From the NCBI RefSeq assembly GCF_022581195.2, contig NC_061476.1, forward strand, positions 9,098,098 to 9,162,097: a stretch of DNA of 64,000 nt, read 5' to 3'. This DNA is from Helicoverpa zea. Its lineage: Eukaryota; Arthropoda; Insecta; Lepidoptera; Noctuidae. The first letter of the stretch is position 1, and each line of letters begins with the position of its first letter. The notes under the pieces are model-generated. The model was not told the origin of the DNA. It was given only the letters and a program-made list of their open reading frames with translations, and ran no database searches. The translations under genes and the position numbers were made by a program. This document shows, one piece after another, positions 46,216 through 57,699 of the stretch.

Positions 46216-47232
46216 CCCTATTTTTCTACCACACTTCTACACAACACCCACCTGCGCGCACGCTCAACAGTGCAGGAACACAGATTACCTATAATATAAT
46301 CTCGTTCTCTTTATTTCTACTGAACTCGTGAGGCCTAATGATTTTGAAAATAAGACATTAGTGCACGCTGATGTGACACGATATTGATAGGTTAAATTAT
46401 AGCTTTTTGCTTACGGTTTTTATTTTATCAGTTCCGTCCGATCATTTTTCAATGCCCCCCTGCGCCCCCCCCTTTTCACGAAAGGTTAAGTCCCGCATTC
46501 AGTTTTCGGAAAGTTCACATGATCAGACTCTTCTCATGAAATATTACGTTAGATAAGTCCAAACGTGTTCGAATACTTACCTATACTTTCTTCCAGGAAT
46601 ATGAAATACCAAAGAGTGACTTTGATATCTATATCTGTAAAGTTTTTTTTAAAATTCCTCTGATTGTTCAATGTCAACACATTGAAGAGACAAGTAGGTA
46701 ACCCTCCCAATAGAGTAGCAATTTGTTAAATGTAGGAAATGAAGAACTGACTTGAGCTTGTAGTTAATACCTACACAGAGAACAACACATAGCTTTTGTA
46801 GGAAATAGGTCAATAAAAGGGAGACAAATCTAAAGGCTTAAGTGAATAAAAAAAAACTCATATATTTAGTAGAAATACATTATACTTAGAAAACCACGAC
46901 CTGAAGTTAACAGCACGATACTAAAGTTCTCAATGTTGTGAATATTAGCAATTTAACTGAAGTAAGTTAACTTTACAAACATTGTGTTCATTAATCAAAA
47001 GTTTGGCGCAGCGCCTCACATCCTCCAACTCCGCCTCCGCCCACCCCTGCTCTCGTATTTAACATATCTATAGAGAATATATTTCCTGGTTTCGGTCTCG
47101 CATAATACTCCTTACAATATAAATTAATTGGCAACCCAGACTCTGGAAAGGTCAATATTTGACAAATGGCCGCTATCTGTCAGTTTTGTGCGGAATAAAC
47201 ACCACGGACGTTTATTTATTTTTAAAATAATA

Positions 47233-47340
47233 ATGGATGAAATTTGCCGATTATGTTGTTCTACAAAGTTTGTTAATAATGATATATTTGACGAAGAAAA
47301 TGCGTTGTACCTAAAAATGTCTTTATATTTGCCAATAAAG
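47233..47340 (+). CDS. ZAD-zinc-finger gene exon 1
   Basis: ATG in AATAATGG context; 36 codons MDEICRLCCSTKF... to LPIK, donor GTAATT. Carries the first ZAD cysteine pair. ATG 47233 is preferred because the C-x2-C motif of a ZAD usually sits within the first ten residues. Confidence 0.92.
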
Positions 47341-50300
47341 GTAATTTTCACTAACATGTCTTGACGCTTTTCATGTGATATTTTAACCTATTTAATTAGA
47401 TGTTTTTAATGTTTATTGATAGGTTTTTAAAAACGACCGGCTCCCCAGAAAAGTCTGCGACAAGTGCAGTTGCAAAGTGAACGACTTCTATCAGTTTTGT
47501 AATGAGACTATCGAGGTTCAAAATAGGTGAGTGTGGTTTCAAAATTCAAACGATAATATAATACTTGTTACTAGGAACCTGTGTAGCTATCTTAATTTAT
47601 TTAATTTATTCAGCAGCACTTGAAACACTGGCAATTTTGCAATATAAAAGTAAATGGTAATTATGATTGGGGAAGAAGAGTTTTTAAAATTGATAAAATT
47701 ACATTGCAACTCAGTGACTGTACATAGCTTAGTAAAAAAACAGTTGTTGTGATATTCTTGATCATCATTTAATATTGATTGTTTATTGAAGTTTTTAACA
47801 TAATTTTACAAATGCTTTTCAGGTTGCGTAGTTTATTCCTCTCTTCGGAAGCCTGCATTAATGCATCAATTGATCTCACACTCGTCAAGCACAGCGCGTC
47901 GCCCCCTCCCAGCCAACCCGTGCAATGCGAGCGCAGCACGCAGACAGATGAGCCGGGGGCACCTCCTGCCTGTGAAGTCACCGTGCAAGTCAAACATGAA
48001 CCAGATTCGGTTTCATTATCACCCGTCAAGAAAGAAGAAGATAATTATTACCACATAGATTCTGATCACTTTGATGATGGCTCCTCAGGTAGTGATGATA
48101 TATCTTTAATTAGTCTAAAAAAGAAAAAGAGTAAAGGATCAACTTTGAATGGGGTCCATGCAACTGATAAAAAGGCAAGAAAGAAAGCAGCCAATATGAA
48201 AGAATGGGGAGAGCTGATGGAGTCTCTGCCTGATGCAACCCTCACAGTGGTGGAGAGCGGTGAGCCCGGGATGCCACTAGACAGCATCAAGGAGGAGATG
48301 CTGGCTGAGAAGCCACAGGACGTGTTCCACTGCTGCACGTGTTTCACACAGTGCTACAGCAGGGCTGAGATGGTGCAGCACTACAGGTATCATCATGTTA
48401 CCTATTCAGCTTGACACTACAGTAGTTGCAGTGGGTAGAGAGTAGACGTGTGGTGTGTGTTGCAGGCAGCACGCGGCGGAGGCGTCGGCCGAGGCGCCGC
48501 CCGCCGCGCCGCCGCCGCCCGACACCGACCCGCTGCGCTGTCCGCGCTGTCGGAAGGTACGCACTACTTCCTTACTGTTGCTATGCTATGGATGCTAGAG
48601 TGCATCAGTTAGATTTCAGCTTAGGCAAGCATATTTCAGTTTTGACACTATTTTAGATTGTAAGTTCTTTTAAGCAGAAAACGTAACAGTAAAAGAAAAC
48701 ATGTATGAGTAAATCTTTTGTGATGCTCATTGTAAGTCTGGCAAGAGTTAGGCATCTGATGATATTGCTGTGTGGTACAGAAGGTGTCTCGCGGCGAGTG
48801 GGCGGCGCACTGGGCGCGGCACTGGGAGCGCGACCGCCGCCCCTACTCCTGCGCGCTCTGCGAGAAGACCTTCCGCGACCCGCACCAGATATTCAAGCAC
48901 GGTCTCTATACCCTCCTGCTACTTAAAATATTACACATACTACTTCCCACTCCTTGTCGTTGTACAATATGACAACAACTATGGATATCATTTTATAAAA
49001 TAGACTTATACTTAAGTTGTTGCAATTAAAGAGCAATATAATTTTCATATGTCTTGTAGTAAATCTGAATGTACAGGAGAATACAAAAAAATTATAATAA
49101 ACCGACAACAGTTTTGATCATGACTCTGACGGTCCGCAATTTCAATCCTGGTTTCCTTTCCTGGCAAAACGTATTGAGATGGATGGAAATTAGGAGATAT
49201 TGAAATTGCCTCTAACCGTATAGGCAATTTTCCACCGGGTCAGCAAAATAATTGCTTAATGCGAGTCGTGTGTGAACTCGGTAAACAGCCGCTGAACTCT
49301 CTAGTTGAGTATGTTGAAATCAGAAATTTTATTTGCTAGAAACGTGATATGGTATTACAAGATCTTACAATAGGTATGTGTTTCACATGTCTGTGTTGGA
49401 GTAATGTGAGCGACGCACATTGCAGGCACGACGCACAAGCTGGAGGCGGGCGGCGCGGCGGAGCCCGTCAACAAGCGCTTCGTGTGCGACCTGTGTCCCG
49501 AGGCCTTCGTCTACATGCGGTGAGCACACATCAGTTTCCTACTACTACCCAACACCTTCGAAGAGATAGAGTCCTACATAAAAACTTCAAAGATATGTCT
49601 AACAAAGTACGTCACACATTAAAAAATATAAATATGTATATGGGAAATAGTATTTTTTTTGTCCACTGAAGCTATAGTTTTCGCATTCAAGTAATTTATG
49701 GTATTTCGAAGGGCAACACGATGGACATACCGACTACCGTGATGGCTCATGTAATAGCATAGTTTAATTTTTTATTTTATTTGATAGTTTATGTACACAG
49801 AACACAGACAAGAAGTATAGAATAGAATATAATATTTTTATTTTGCAAATATGGGTTTACAAAAGTTCTTATAATTATAAAGTTCAGCCATATTTTACCA
49901 TTCGGCATGCAAACATTATTACCTACTATTATAAACATTATTGCCTACTATTAATCTATTATTTATAATCACAATATTATATGAGATCAATTAACTTACT
50001 ACTAATACATTTATACATATAAATTATATTGTTTCTGCTAAGAAATCTGATATGGTATAATAAATTTTATCATTTAAAAATTGGCGTAACTTTCTCTTAA
50101 ACAGTGGTGTGCTTAAGTCTTTCCAGGCATTTGGTAACTTATTGTATATTATTGGGGCCATGCAATAGATACTGTTGCGCTTCAGACTCGTTTGACACGA
50201 CACAATGCATAATTTGCTATTGTCTCGTCTATTCCTCGGACATAGATAGGTTGCATTCAGATAGGAACAGTAGGTTCAGTTAGTCAGAGAGGGATTAGTT

Positions 50301-51417
50301 CTTGTAGTTCCATTGTCATTAAGTCAGAATTTGATGATGGGACTCTAGGATCGATGTCAGATATCCGATAGCGACAGGCGACTGCACATCTGCTGCCGCT
50401 TCGAGTCAAAATCTTTATGTGAATGAATACATATAAACCAGTAGTGTAGTTGCGGCCAACTTCATGCAGGTGCGGCATATGCGGTCTGTAGTTGCAGTCG
50501 GCATAAGGTATTCAATGGTATATTTTACGATGTATCGTTTTTAATGGGACCCCTGTGATATATCACTAAATATGTTATCTATACTAATATTATAAAGCTG
50601 AAGAGTTTGTTTGTTTGAATACGCTAATCTCAGGAACTACTGGTCCGATTTGAAAATTTCTTTCAGTGTTAGATAGCCTATTTATCGAGGAAGGCTATAT
50701 TCTACTTATATATACGGTTATATATACATATATATACGGTACGGGAAGTAGTTCCCACGGGATGCGGGTGAAACCGTCGCTGGCAGAAGCTAGTGTCTAC
50801 AATAAAGCTAAGAGCCTTTAAGAACAAGAACTTCTAACTGCTGGAGCAGACAGGATGTTTCATGTTTAAAGCAAAGTAAGAACTATCTAGAATTATTCCT
50901 ACTATTGAGTAAATTAGTAGGCTCAACTCTCCCTGTTCCCGGCAGCTACCTGCAGGCGCACCGCACGCGCGCGCACCCGGAGGCGGCGGGGCGGGCACTG
51001 GCGCTGCGCTGCGGGCTGTGCGCGCGCGGCTTCGCGCACATCAACTCGCTGCGGCGCCACCTGCGCGCGCACTCGGGCGAGCGCAACTTCCTGTGCAGCG
51101 TGTGCGGCAAGGCGCTGTCGTCGCGCGAGCACCTCAAGTTCCACGTGCGCATCCACACGGGCTACAAGCCCAACGTGTGCGCCGTGTGCGGCAAGGGCTT
51201 CGTCAAGAAGTGCAACCTCACGCTGCACGAGCGCGTGCACTCGGGCGAGAAGCCGCACGTGTGCGCGCACTGCGGCAAGGCCTTCAGCCAGCGCTCCACG
51301 CTCGTCATCCACGAGCGCTACCACAGCGGCGCGCGGCCCTACGTGTGCGGGCTCTGCGGCCGCGGCTTCGTCGCCAAGGGGCTGCTCTCCATGCATCTCA
51401 AGACCACCTGCATCTAG
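47233..51417 (+). CDS. ZAD C2H2 zinc-finger protein, 7 exons
   Basis: Probable nuclear DNA-binding regulator. Seven exons join in frame: 1554 nt, 517 aa. Exons 1-2 form a zinc-finger-associated domain (ZAD; Cys5, Cys8, Cys48, Cys51), the insect dimerisation module. Exon 3 gives an acidic/Ser/Lys-rich linker and the first finger (Cys241, Cys244, His257, His261). Further C2H2 fingers start at Cys284, Cys313, Cys350, Cys383, Cys411, Cys439 and Cys467; the last (Cys495, Cys498, His511, Cys516) is C2HC. Fingers 5-8 have linkers close to TGEKP (SGERN, TGYKP, SGEKP, SGARP) and probably bind DNA. ZAD genes expand by lineage in insects, so I give no orthologue name. Confidence 0.92.
47423..47526 (+). 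CDS. ZAD-zinc-finger gene exon 2
   Basis: Acceptor TATTGATAG, donor GTGAGT, 104 nt. VFKNDRLPRKVCDKCSCKVN carries the second cysteine pair, then DFYQFCNETIEVQN as in other ZADs. Confidence 0.92.
47823..48386 (+). CDS. ZAD-zinc-finger gene exon 3: linker and first finger
   Basis: Acceptor CTTTTCAG, donor GTATCA, 564 nt, residues 71-259. Ends the ZAD (LRSLFLSSEACINASI), then an acidic/Ser linker with KKKKSKG basic patch (possible nuclear signal), and finger 1 beginning FHCCTCFTQC whose last His lies in exon 4. Confidence 0.92.
48466..48556 (+). CDS. ZAD-zinc-finger gene exon 4
   Basis: Acceptor GTGTTGCAG, donor GTACGC, 91 nt. Completes finger 1 (QH), gives an Ala/Pro stretch, then CPRC, the first half of finger 2. 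Confidence 0.85.
48781..48901 (+). CDS. ZAD-zinc-finger gene exon 5
   Basis: Acceptor GTGGTACAG, donor GTCTCT (weak), 121 nt. Supplies the His pair of finger 2 (AAHWARH) and most of finger 3 (YSCALCEKTFRDPHQIFKH). The weak donor is accepted because finger 3 is completed exactly by exon 6 (GTTH). Finger 2 has 11 instead of 12 residues between Cys and His, so it may be degenerate. Confidence 0.85.
49426..49519 (+). CDS. ZAD-zinc-finger gene exon 6
   Basis: Acceptor CATTGCAG, donor GTGAGC, 94 nt. Completes finger 3 and starts finger 4 (FVCDLCPEAFVYM). Too short to appear alone as an ORF; supported by phase and finger continuity. Confidence 0.85.
49520..50577. other. Intron 6 of the zinc-finger gene
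   Basis: AT-rich, no exon seen; the stretch 49800-50500 looks repeat-derived. A Helitron follows at 50578-50793. Confidence 0.4.
50578..50793 (+). mobile_element. Short Helitron (216 bp) in zinc-finger gene intron
   Basis: Same termini as the 45.3-kb copy (TCTATACTAATATTATAAAG ... GGCAGAAGCTAG), between A (50577) and T (50794), with an extra TATATA-rich segment near 50706-50733. Confidence 0.88.
50946..51417 (+). CDS. ZAD-zinc-finger gene exon 7: fingers 4-9 and stop
   Basis: Acceptor GTTCCCGGCAG, 157 codons including TAG. Completes finger 4 and holds fingers 5-9. The intron before it (49520-50945) contains a 216-bp Helitron. The last finger is C2HC (HLKTTC), close to the C-terminus. Confidence 0.93.
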
Positions 51418-52300
51418 CGGAGCACAACGGTAACGACGCATTCTTGTTCTTTACTGAAGCCATATCAATCGTATTCACGTAATTATATTGTAAAGGCTAC
51501 ATGTTATTCAGCAACGAAAAGAATTTTAATTCAAGCCGTGCTTGACACTGCGATTAGTATAAGAAACAGCATGTAATGTACAGAATAACTTTTGAAAAAA
51601 ATCTGATTTATTTCTTTTTTAATATTTGAAACTGCAGTTAAGTTTGAAAATTGTAATATGTACCGGTTTGTTCCAGGCAAACGCCACGCTCCCCGGGCTG
51701 AGCACATACAGACTGATGTACTAGATAATATATACTGCCGCGTGACGTCACGCGCACAGGTAAACCTACCACTACATACGGGAACACTACACTACTACAC
51801 TTCTGTTATACATGTATTCAAAAGTTGGGACTTGCAGTTGCCATACCAATATTTACCGGTATTTGTAACAAGATCCTATAGGTTTTAATTTTTAATACTG
51901 TGGGCCCCTAACGGACCATCAAAGAAACTTTCAGTTAAATAATATTGCATAATTTAGTAATTGTGTACAATAACATGTACATTTGTACATAGTTCCCCAA
52001 TATTCCGCAAGTACCGCGTGGCGCTGTCTCGTGGACACTAGTGATTCTTCACTCACTGTTACAGTAACGTACCTCGCATTTATCACTAATGTAGACCATT
52101 AAGTTCTGGCGTTATTCATTAACATTGCGATAAAAACATCACAAATAATAACATGAGTAGCGGTTTCCTCCGCAAATGTATTGAAAAAACACCCACATTA
52201 TTATGTAAGTTTAGTTCCATTGTAATATACCTGATTGTATTTATTTCACTTGTAAAGTTAATAAATTGTTTTTAAAGCATAATTTAATCACAAAAAGTTA
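51418..52300 (+). other. Probable 3' UTR of the zinc-finger gene
   Basis: AT-rich, no ORF. AATAAA at 52260-52265 is a likely polyadenylation signal. A possible UTR exon lies at about 51676-51758, between TTGTTCCAG and GTAAAC, with a matching donor GTAACG just after the stop codon. Confidence 0.4.
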
Positions 52301-52316
52301 CTAACCAACCAACTTC

Positions 52317-52879
52317 AAAAAACCGGCCAAGTGCGAGTCGGACTCGTGCACGAAGGGTTCCGTAAATTACAGTTAAATCAACCTATCTCAAAAACTATAA
52401 GAGATACTTTGATCAAACCAAAAATCGTTGAAAGAGTTAATTAGCATGCATCACCTCTATTTTTTTTAGAATTTTATACCCCGTAGTTATAAAAATAGAG
52501 GGGGGGGGGACATACTTTTTACGACTTTGAGAGCTGATATCTCAAAAACCGTTCACTTTAAGAAAAATGTTTTTTAGAAAACTTTATATCATTTTAAAAG
52601 ACCTTTCCATTGATACCCCACACGGGTATGTACATCGAAAAAAAAAATTTCATCCCTCAGTTACATGTATGGGGGGCCCCACCCCCAATTCTTTTTTTTA
52701 CTATTTAGTGTCATATTTTTGTAGCGGTTCATACAACACATATTCCCATCAAATTTCATCACTGTAGTACTTATAGTTTCCGAGTAAATCGGCTGTGACA
52801 GACGGACAGACGGACAGACGGACATGACGAAACTATAAGGGTTCCGTTTTTGCCATTTTGGCTACGGAACCCTAAAAAA
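52317..52879 (+). mobile_element. 0.56-kb interspersed element, left copy
   Basis: Begins AAAAAACCGGCCAAGTGCGA and ends TTTTGGCTACGGAACCCTAAAAAA, with a GACGGACA minisatellite near 52800-52823. A very common moth repeat type, non-coding. Forms an inverted pair with 53217-54998. Confidence 0.85.
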
Positions 52880-53216
52880 GGAGGAGGTTCTCAAGTCTCT
52901 ACTCTCTCTACACGCGAACACTGCTTACGTGCGGCACCACGTAGTCTCATCTCTCATGAAGCGCTTTTACACACTGAAATAAACTATTCACCAGTTTCTT
53001 GGATGGTCAATGATAACTCATAAATCATGATATCAACAATTGTTGCGCCCTTTTTATTTTTAATGGGAACTCATCAAATGACGGCTGCCGCTGTGGGTGC
53101 AGCGTGAGTGAGTGACTTTAACTCACTAAAGCCCACCATGTTCCTTCTTAAGCCCTTTATGTACCAGCGCCGCGGTAACTCTGTCAAACAATCCCGCAGC
53201 ATTGCTTTATGTCCTC

Positions 53217-54998
53217 ATTTTTAGGGTTCCGTAGCCAAAATGGCAAAAACGGAACCCTTATAGTTTCGTCATGTCCGTCTGTCCGTCTGTCCGTCTGTCC
53301 GTCTGTCACAGCCGATTTACTCGGAAACTATAAGTACTACAGTGATGAAATTTGATGGGAATATGTGTTGTATGAACCGCTACAAAAATATGACACTAAA
53401 TCAGCGATTCCCAAATGGGGTTCCGCGGAACCCTGAGGTTCCGTGACAGGCCCTCAGGGGTTCCGTGGAAAATTCAAGATTTCCATATGGTAAATCGTTT
53501 CACTTTTGACAATATTAAATTATTATACATTCTCAATTAAATTGTTTTAAATATTGCATTCTAAAATTCCATTCAGGCACCATGTAGGTGGGTACCACTC
53601 GGGATAAGTCTCGTACTTTCGCGACAAGTGGCGGGGGAAGGCCACGGCAGCAGATAATTTAATTCCCTTTTTTACAAATTGTAGATTAACTTAATACCTC
53701 CAGGTCTTCGGCAATCTGCAAATAGGTAGCGAGTCGGACAAAAATCACCGCATTTTTTAGGCTTATTTCATCGCCAGGATTATACGTTTTGATACATTTG
53801 ACAGGACGTGAAATGACACAGCATACGAGTATTTCCAGTGGCTATTTTTACCATTAATCAAAGTGTGACATTATTTCCAATTTTTGCACCTCCGCGAATC
53901 CGAAAATTTCGCGCTCGCTTCGCTTGCGACTCCATGTTACGTATGATGGTTTTATGTTCGTTTAATTGCTCAAGTATCCAACACCAAAAAAATTTCGCGC
54001 TCTACCGTCGAGATTTCTTTGACGTTTATTTTTTATTCCTCTGGTTCAGAAAAAGCAATAGCGCTTTCTTCGCTAGCTGCTTATTCATTTGCATTTGCTT
54101 TTTTGTGTGGATATTGTACTTTTTGAGACCTTATTAATTTACAGTGGTTTTATTTATTTTGTGTAGGTACTTAAACTAAAAAAAAAATCGCGCTCGCTTC
54201 GCTCGCAATACCGGCTACCATTGAATGTCTTTCAATGCTAGCGGGTGCTTGGAACTTCTTCTTTTAGTTAAAAAAAATCGCGCTCGCTCGCCTCGCACCT
54301 GTACAAACCCAATCTAATTCTTTTTGCGTTTACTTTGTCAGTCTTCAAACTGAAAACTATTCACATAATACACAAATTCAAGGGCGGTTAAATTGTTTTC
54401 TGGCCCGTGTGGCAGATAGCCATGCTACGCTTGAGTATAATGAATATGTCTCTAACCATATAACCATTTGGTGCACTACCACGCGCCACGAGCCGTACCT
54501 AAGTGTTTTTATGTCTTTAGTTTACTTCTTACTTAAGCTAAGGTTCCGCCGAAAAATGGTGAAACGAAAAGGGTTCCGAAGCTAAAAGAATTCGGGAACC
54601 GCTGCACTAAATAGTAAAAAAAAGAATTGGGGGTGGGGCCCCCCATACATGTAACTGAGGGATGAAATTTTTTTTTCGATGTACATACCCGTGTGGGGTA
54701 TCAATGGAAAGGTCTTTTAAAATGATATAAAGTTTTCTAAAAAACATTTTTCTTAAAGTGAACGGTTTTTGAGATATCAGCTCTCAAAGTCGTAAAAAGT
54801 ATGTCCCCCCCCCCCTCTATTTTTATAACTACGGGGTATAAAATTCTAAAAAAAATAGAGGTGATGCATGCTAATTAACTCTTTCAACGATTTTTGGTTT
54901 GATCAAAGTATCTCTTATAGTTTTTGAGATAGGTTGATTTAACTGTAATTTACGGAACCCTTCGTGCACGAGTCCGACTCGCACTTGGCCGGTTTTTT
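53217..54998 (-). mobile_element. 0.56-kb element, right inverted copy, split by a hAT insertion
   Basis: Reverse-complement of the left copy (53217-53401 and 54605-54998), interrupted by a 1203-bp element. The two copies share details such as the poly-G/C tract and the GTCCGTCT minisatellite (one or two repeat units longer here), so they are recent relatives. Confidence 0.85.
53402..54604. mobile_element. hAT-type non-autonomous transposon, 1.2 kb
   Basis: Terminal inverted repeats CAGCGATTCCCAAA and TTCGGGAACCGCTG (imperfect), with a perfect 8-bp target duplication CACTAAAT (53394-53401, 54605-54612), the hAT hallmark. No transposase is intact. Repeated GCGCTCGCTTCGCT-like segments occur at 53908, 54188 and 54280. 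A 99-codon open frame (53838-54137) shows no recognised domain. Confidence 0.9.
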
Positions 54999-54999
54999 A

Positions 55000-56209
55000 T
55001 ACACTCCGCACGGTTACCTACTAATGTTGGAAAAATATATAATTTTATAGTTGGAGTAATGTAGTATTGTATTTATTTTATGTTCGACTTCTGAAGGATG
55101 TGCAACAATAACGAGGAAATGTTAGGTCTAGGTCAGACGATACCGGCAATAAAACTGTCGTTCTACAGGTTTATTCAGATCGAACTTGTGCAAATATTAG
55201 TTAGCGGTGTGTTCCAGACAACGTCTGGGCTAGTCTTTACATTACTCCTTAATTGTTATGAATCAAATATACGTAAAAATACCAATTATATGTCGACTAT
55301 TAAACTAATATTGTAAACAAATTCGTGACTGTTGATAACAGATAACGCACAAAATTATAATAATTGCTAATGTTAAGGATTGTCCTCAGTAATGTTAAGT
55401 TGTATGATGATGATGATGAGGACCGGTACATCCGACATGCATACAGAAGTTTATTATATCAATAATTTATTTTTATAAAACTTTTATAGAACACTTCAAA
55501 AGCTGAACTGACATCACATAACTAACGGCTGTTCCCAATATTCAATCTATCTAGTATCTGTTAAAGAAAATTTATGTGGAATTTTATTTATTTACCTCAA
55601 AATCTGTACATTATGTTTTAAAATAATCTATATTTACATTTAAAAAAAGAAAACTTAACTCTAGTATATCTGTTGATTTCATAACTGGAGATAGAATTTT
55701 GCCAAGCCCATTTCACAAGTATTGTGAAATTCCTATCTGTAATAAGTAAAACAATACTTGGATAGAATATTGGGATGCTGTCAAGGTATCGTGTTGGATG
55801 TACCGGGTCGCAGTCACTCGATATACGTAGCTGGTAAAGAGAAACTGTCGGCTAGTTAGAATAATGAATGTAGTGTAAGTAAGAAGTGAATACAAAGCTA
55901 GTTCGTAGCGACAAGTGCCTCACCATGTGATAATATAATAATTTGTAACGCTAAGTGTACCGACTGCGCCGGGACGTGTCTCTTGTACCACAGAACTGTA
56001 GCGAGACCAGATAGTGTAGTTGTTGTATACCATAGCTATGTCAATTCGGAGGTTGAAAATGGATTCAAATTAAGAGCACGGTGAGAATTTTTCAAATCGG
56101 ACCAGAAGTTCCTGAGATAGCGCGTAAACAATGAAACAAACAGTGTGTCCGAGAAAAAAAAGATTCAAAGTAGTTTTATCGAAATGTGGAGTATACCGCG
56201 GGAGATAGC
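55000..56209. other. No gene seen
   Basis: AT-rich. Includes a GAT microsatellite (55406-55420). Short open frames only. Confidence 0.35.
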
Positions 56210-57676
56210 TTGTATATGTCACCGTAAGATTACAAACATCGTTAGATTACAATCTATCTCGAGAGATTGTAAACTGTCGAATTATTGTAAACCGTAACAC
56301 CTGATTGCAATTTAACGCATTATTTTTCGCTATATTATAATCTATCGATGAGAAATTGTCAAATTGTCAACTGTCCGAAAGCTCTCCCTGATTGGTCAGT
56401 CTTTTTGTAAGATCGAGAGCGATGTACAGCGGTCAAATTGTCAACTGGCGTAGAACGGAATGCATCTTGCGCGCTGATTGGTAGAACGTCAAAAAAGACA
56501 ATGTTCTTTGCAACTCCCGGTGTCACAGCTCTTTGACGTGCAAAAATAAGTGACGGTTTAATTTTTTATAAAATCAAAAATTGTACTTAATTTTTAAGAC
56601 TCAAATTACACACAATTAAAAATTGTATTAAAAATTGAAGTTAGTGACGAAAACGAATCGCTGCAAAACCGACTCCACGTAGTCTTGTCTGCCCTACCCC
56701 TAGAGTGCAATTCAAAACCGCGTAGGCGCGGAGGGGCGAGGCGGCCTGCGAGCTGAGGCGCAGGTAGTTTCAGCGCTCGCCGCCGCGGCTGAGGCTGGCC
56801 GGCTCGGCCGGCCAGCAAGCCGAAGTTGCGGTGGTGAGCGTGAAAACCATCTGCGACGATAAGCTCGCATGGGACCGCCGGAGCCCCGCAGCGCCGGAGC
56901 CGTGACAGAAGTTATGCTTGCTGCATGTTGCATGCTTACTTCCATGCTGGGTCAATTAATATGGGATGTGTTATATTTTAAACAAAAAACTCAGTAGGTA
57001 CGAGTTAAAAAATTAGAAGGTAAATAAATATTTTTATGATGTCATTTAATAGTATTTAAGAAGTTTACTGTTAGAATGCATGCTACAAATTTAGATGCAA
57101 AAAAATAACCATCATGCTGAGTTGTATTTAGAGTGGAAGATAACTCGTGGCTAAGATAGTATTATTTAGATGCTCGACGCTTTATTAATTGTGGCTGACT
57201 TAGTAATTTAGAAGGCAACATACATTTTTGGGGGCGAATAATGATATTAAAAAGAAGCCTGTTTAATTAGCACCCCTTTTATTTTATTTTTAAATATTAG
57301 TTTGTATTTGAAGACAAAATACCTAACTGTATTTTTATAAGAGTTATTTTTATATAAATTTAATACTTGAAGAATTTTTGAAGAGCATTTATTTTATTTA
57401 ACTGACACCTCTATTTCATTCCTAACTCTACGGGAACTCCATGGGAACAGAACGGCTGGTCGTGATTGGTCGATCTTACAAAAAGACTGACCAATCAGAG
57501 AGAGCTTTCGGACAGTTGACAATTTGACAATTTCTCATCGATAGATTATAATATAGCGAAAAATAATGCGTTAAATTGCAATCAGATGTTACGGTTCACA
57601 ATAATTCGACAGTTTACAATCTCTCGAGATAGATTGTAATCTAACGATGTTTGTAATCTTACGGTAACATATACAA
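56210..57676. mobile_element. Inverted-repeat DNA element, 1.47 kb
   Basis: Outer arms 56210-56419 and 57463-57676 are reverse complements of each other over about 210 bp with a few differences. Outer ends are TTGTATATGTCACCGTAAG and its complement. The interior has a GC-rich patch (56700-56900) and no intact ORF. Target duplication not resolved. Likely a non-autonomous DNA transposon or foldback. Confidence 0.8.
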
Positions 57677-57699
57677 CAATAAGTATGAGTTAACGTCAT

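Larger units (their letters stand above)
42801..47100. other. Intergenic, no gene seen
   Basis: AT-rich; contains a short Helitron (45.3 kb) and a CCCGC-rich repeat fragment (46.1-46.2 kb). Confidence 0.35.
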
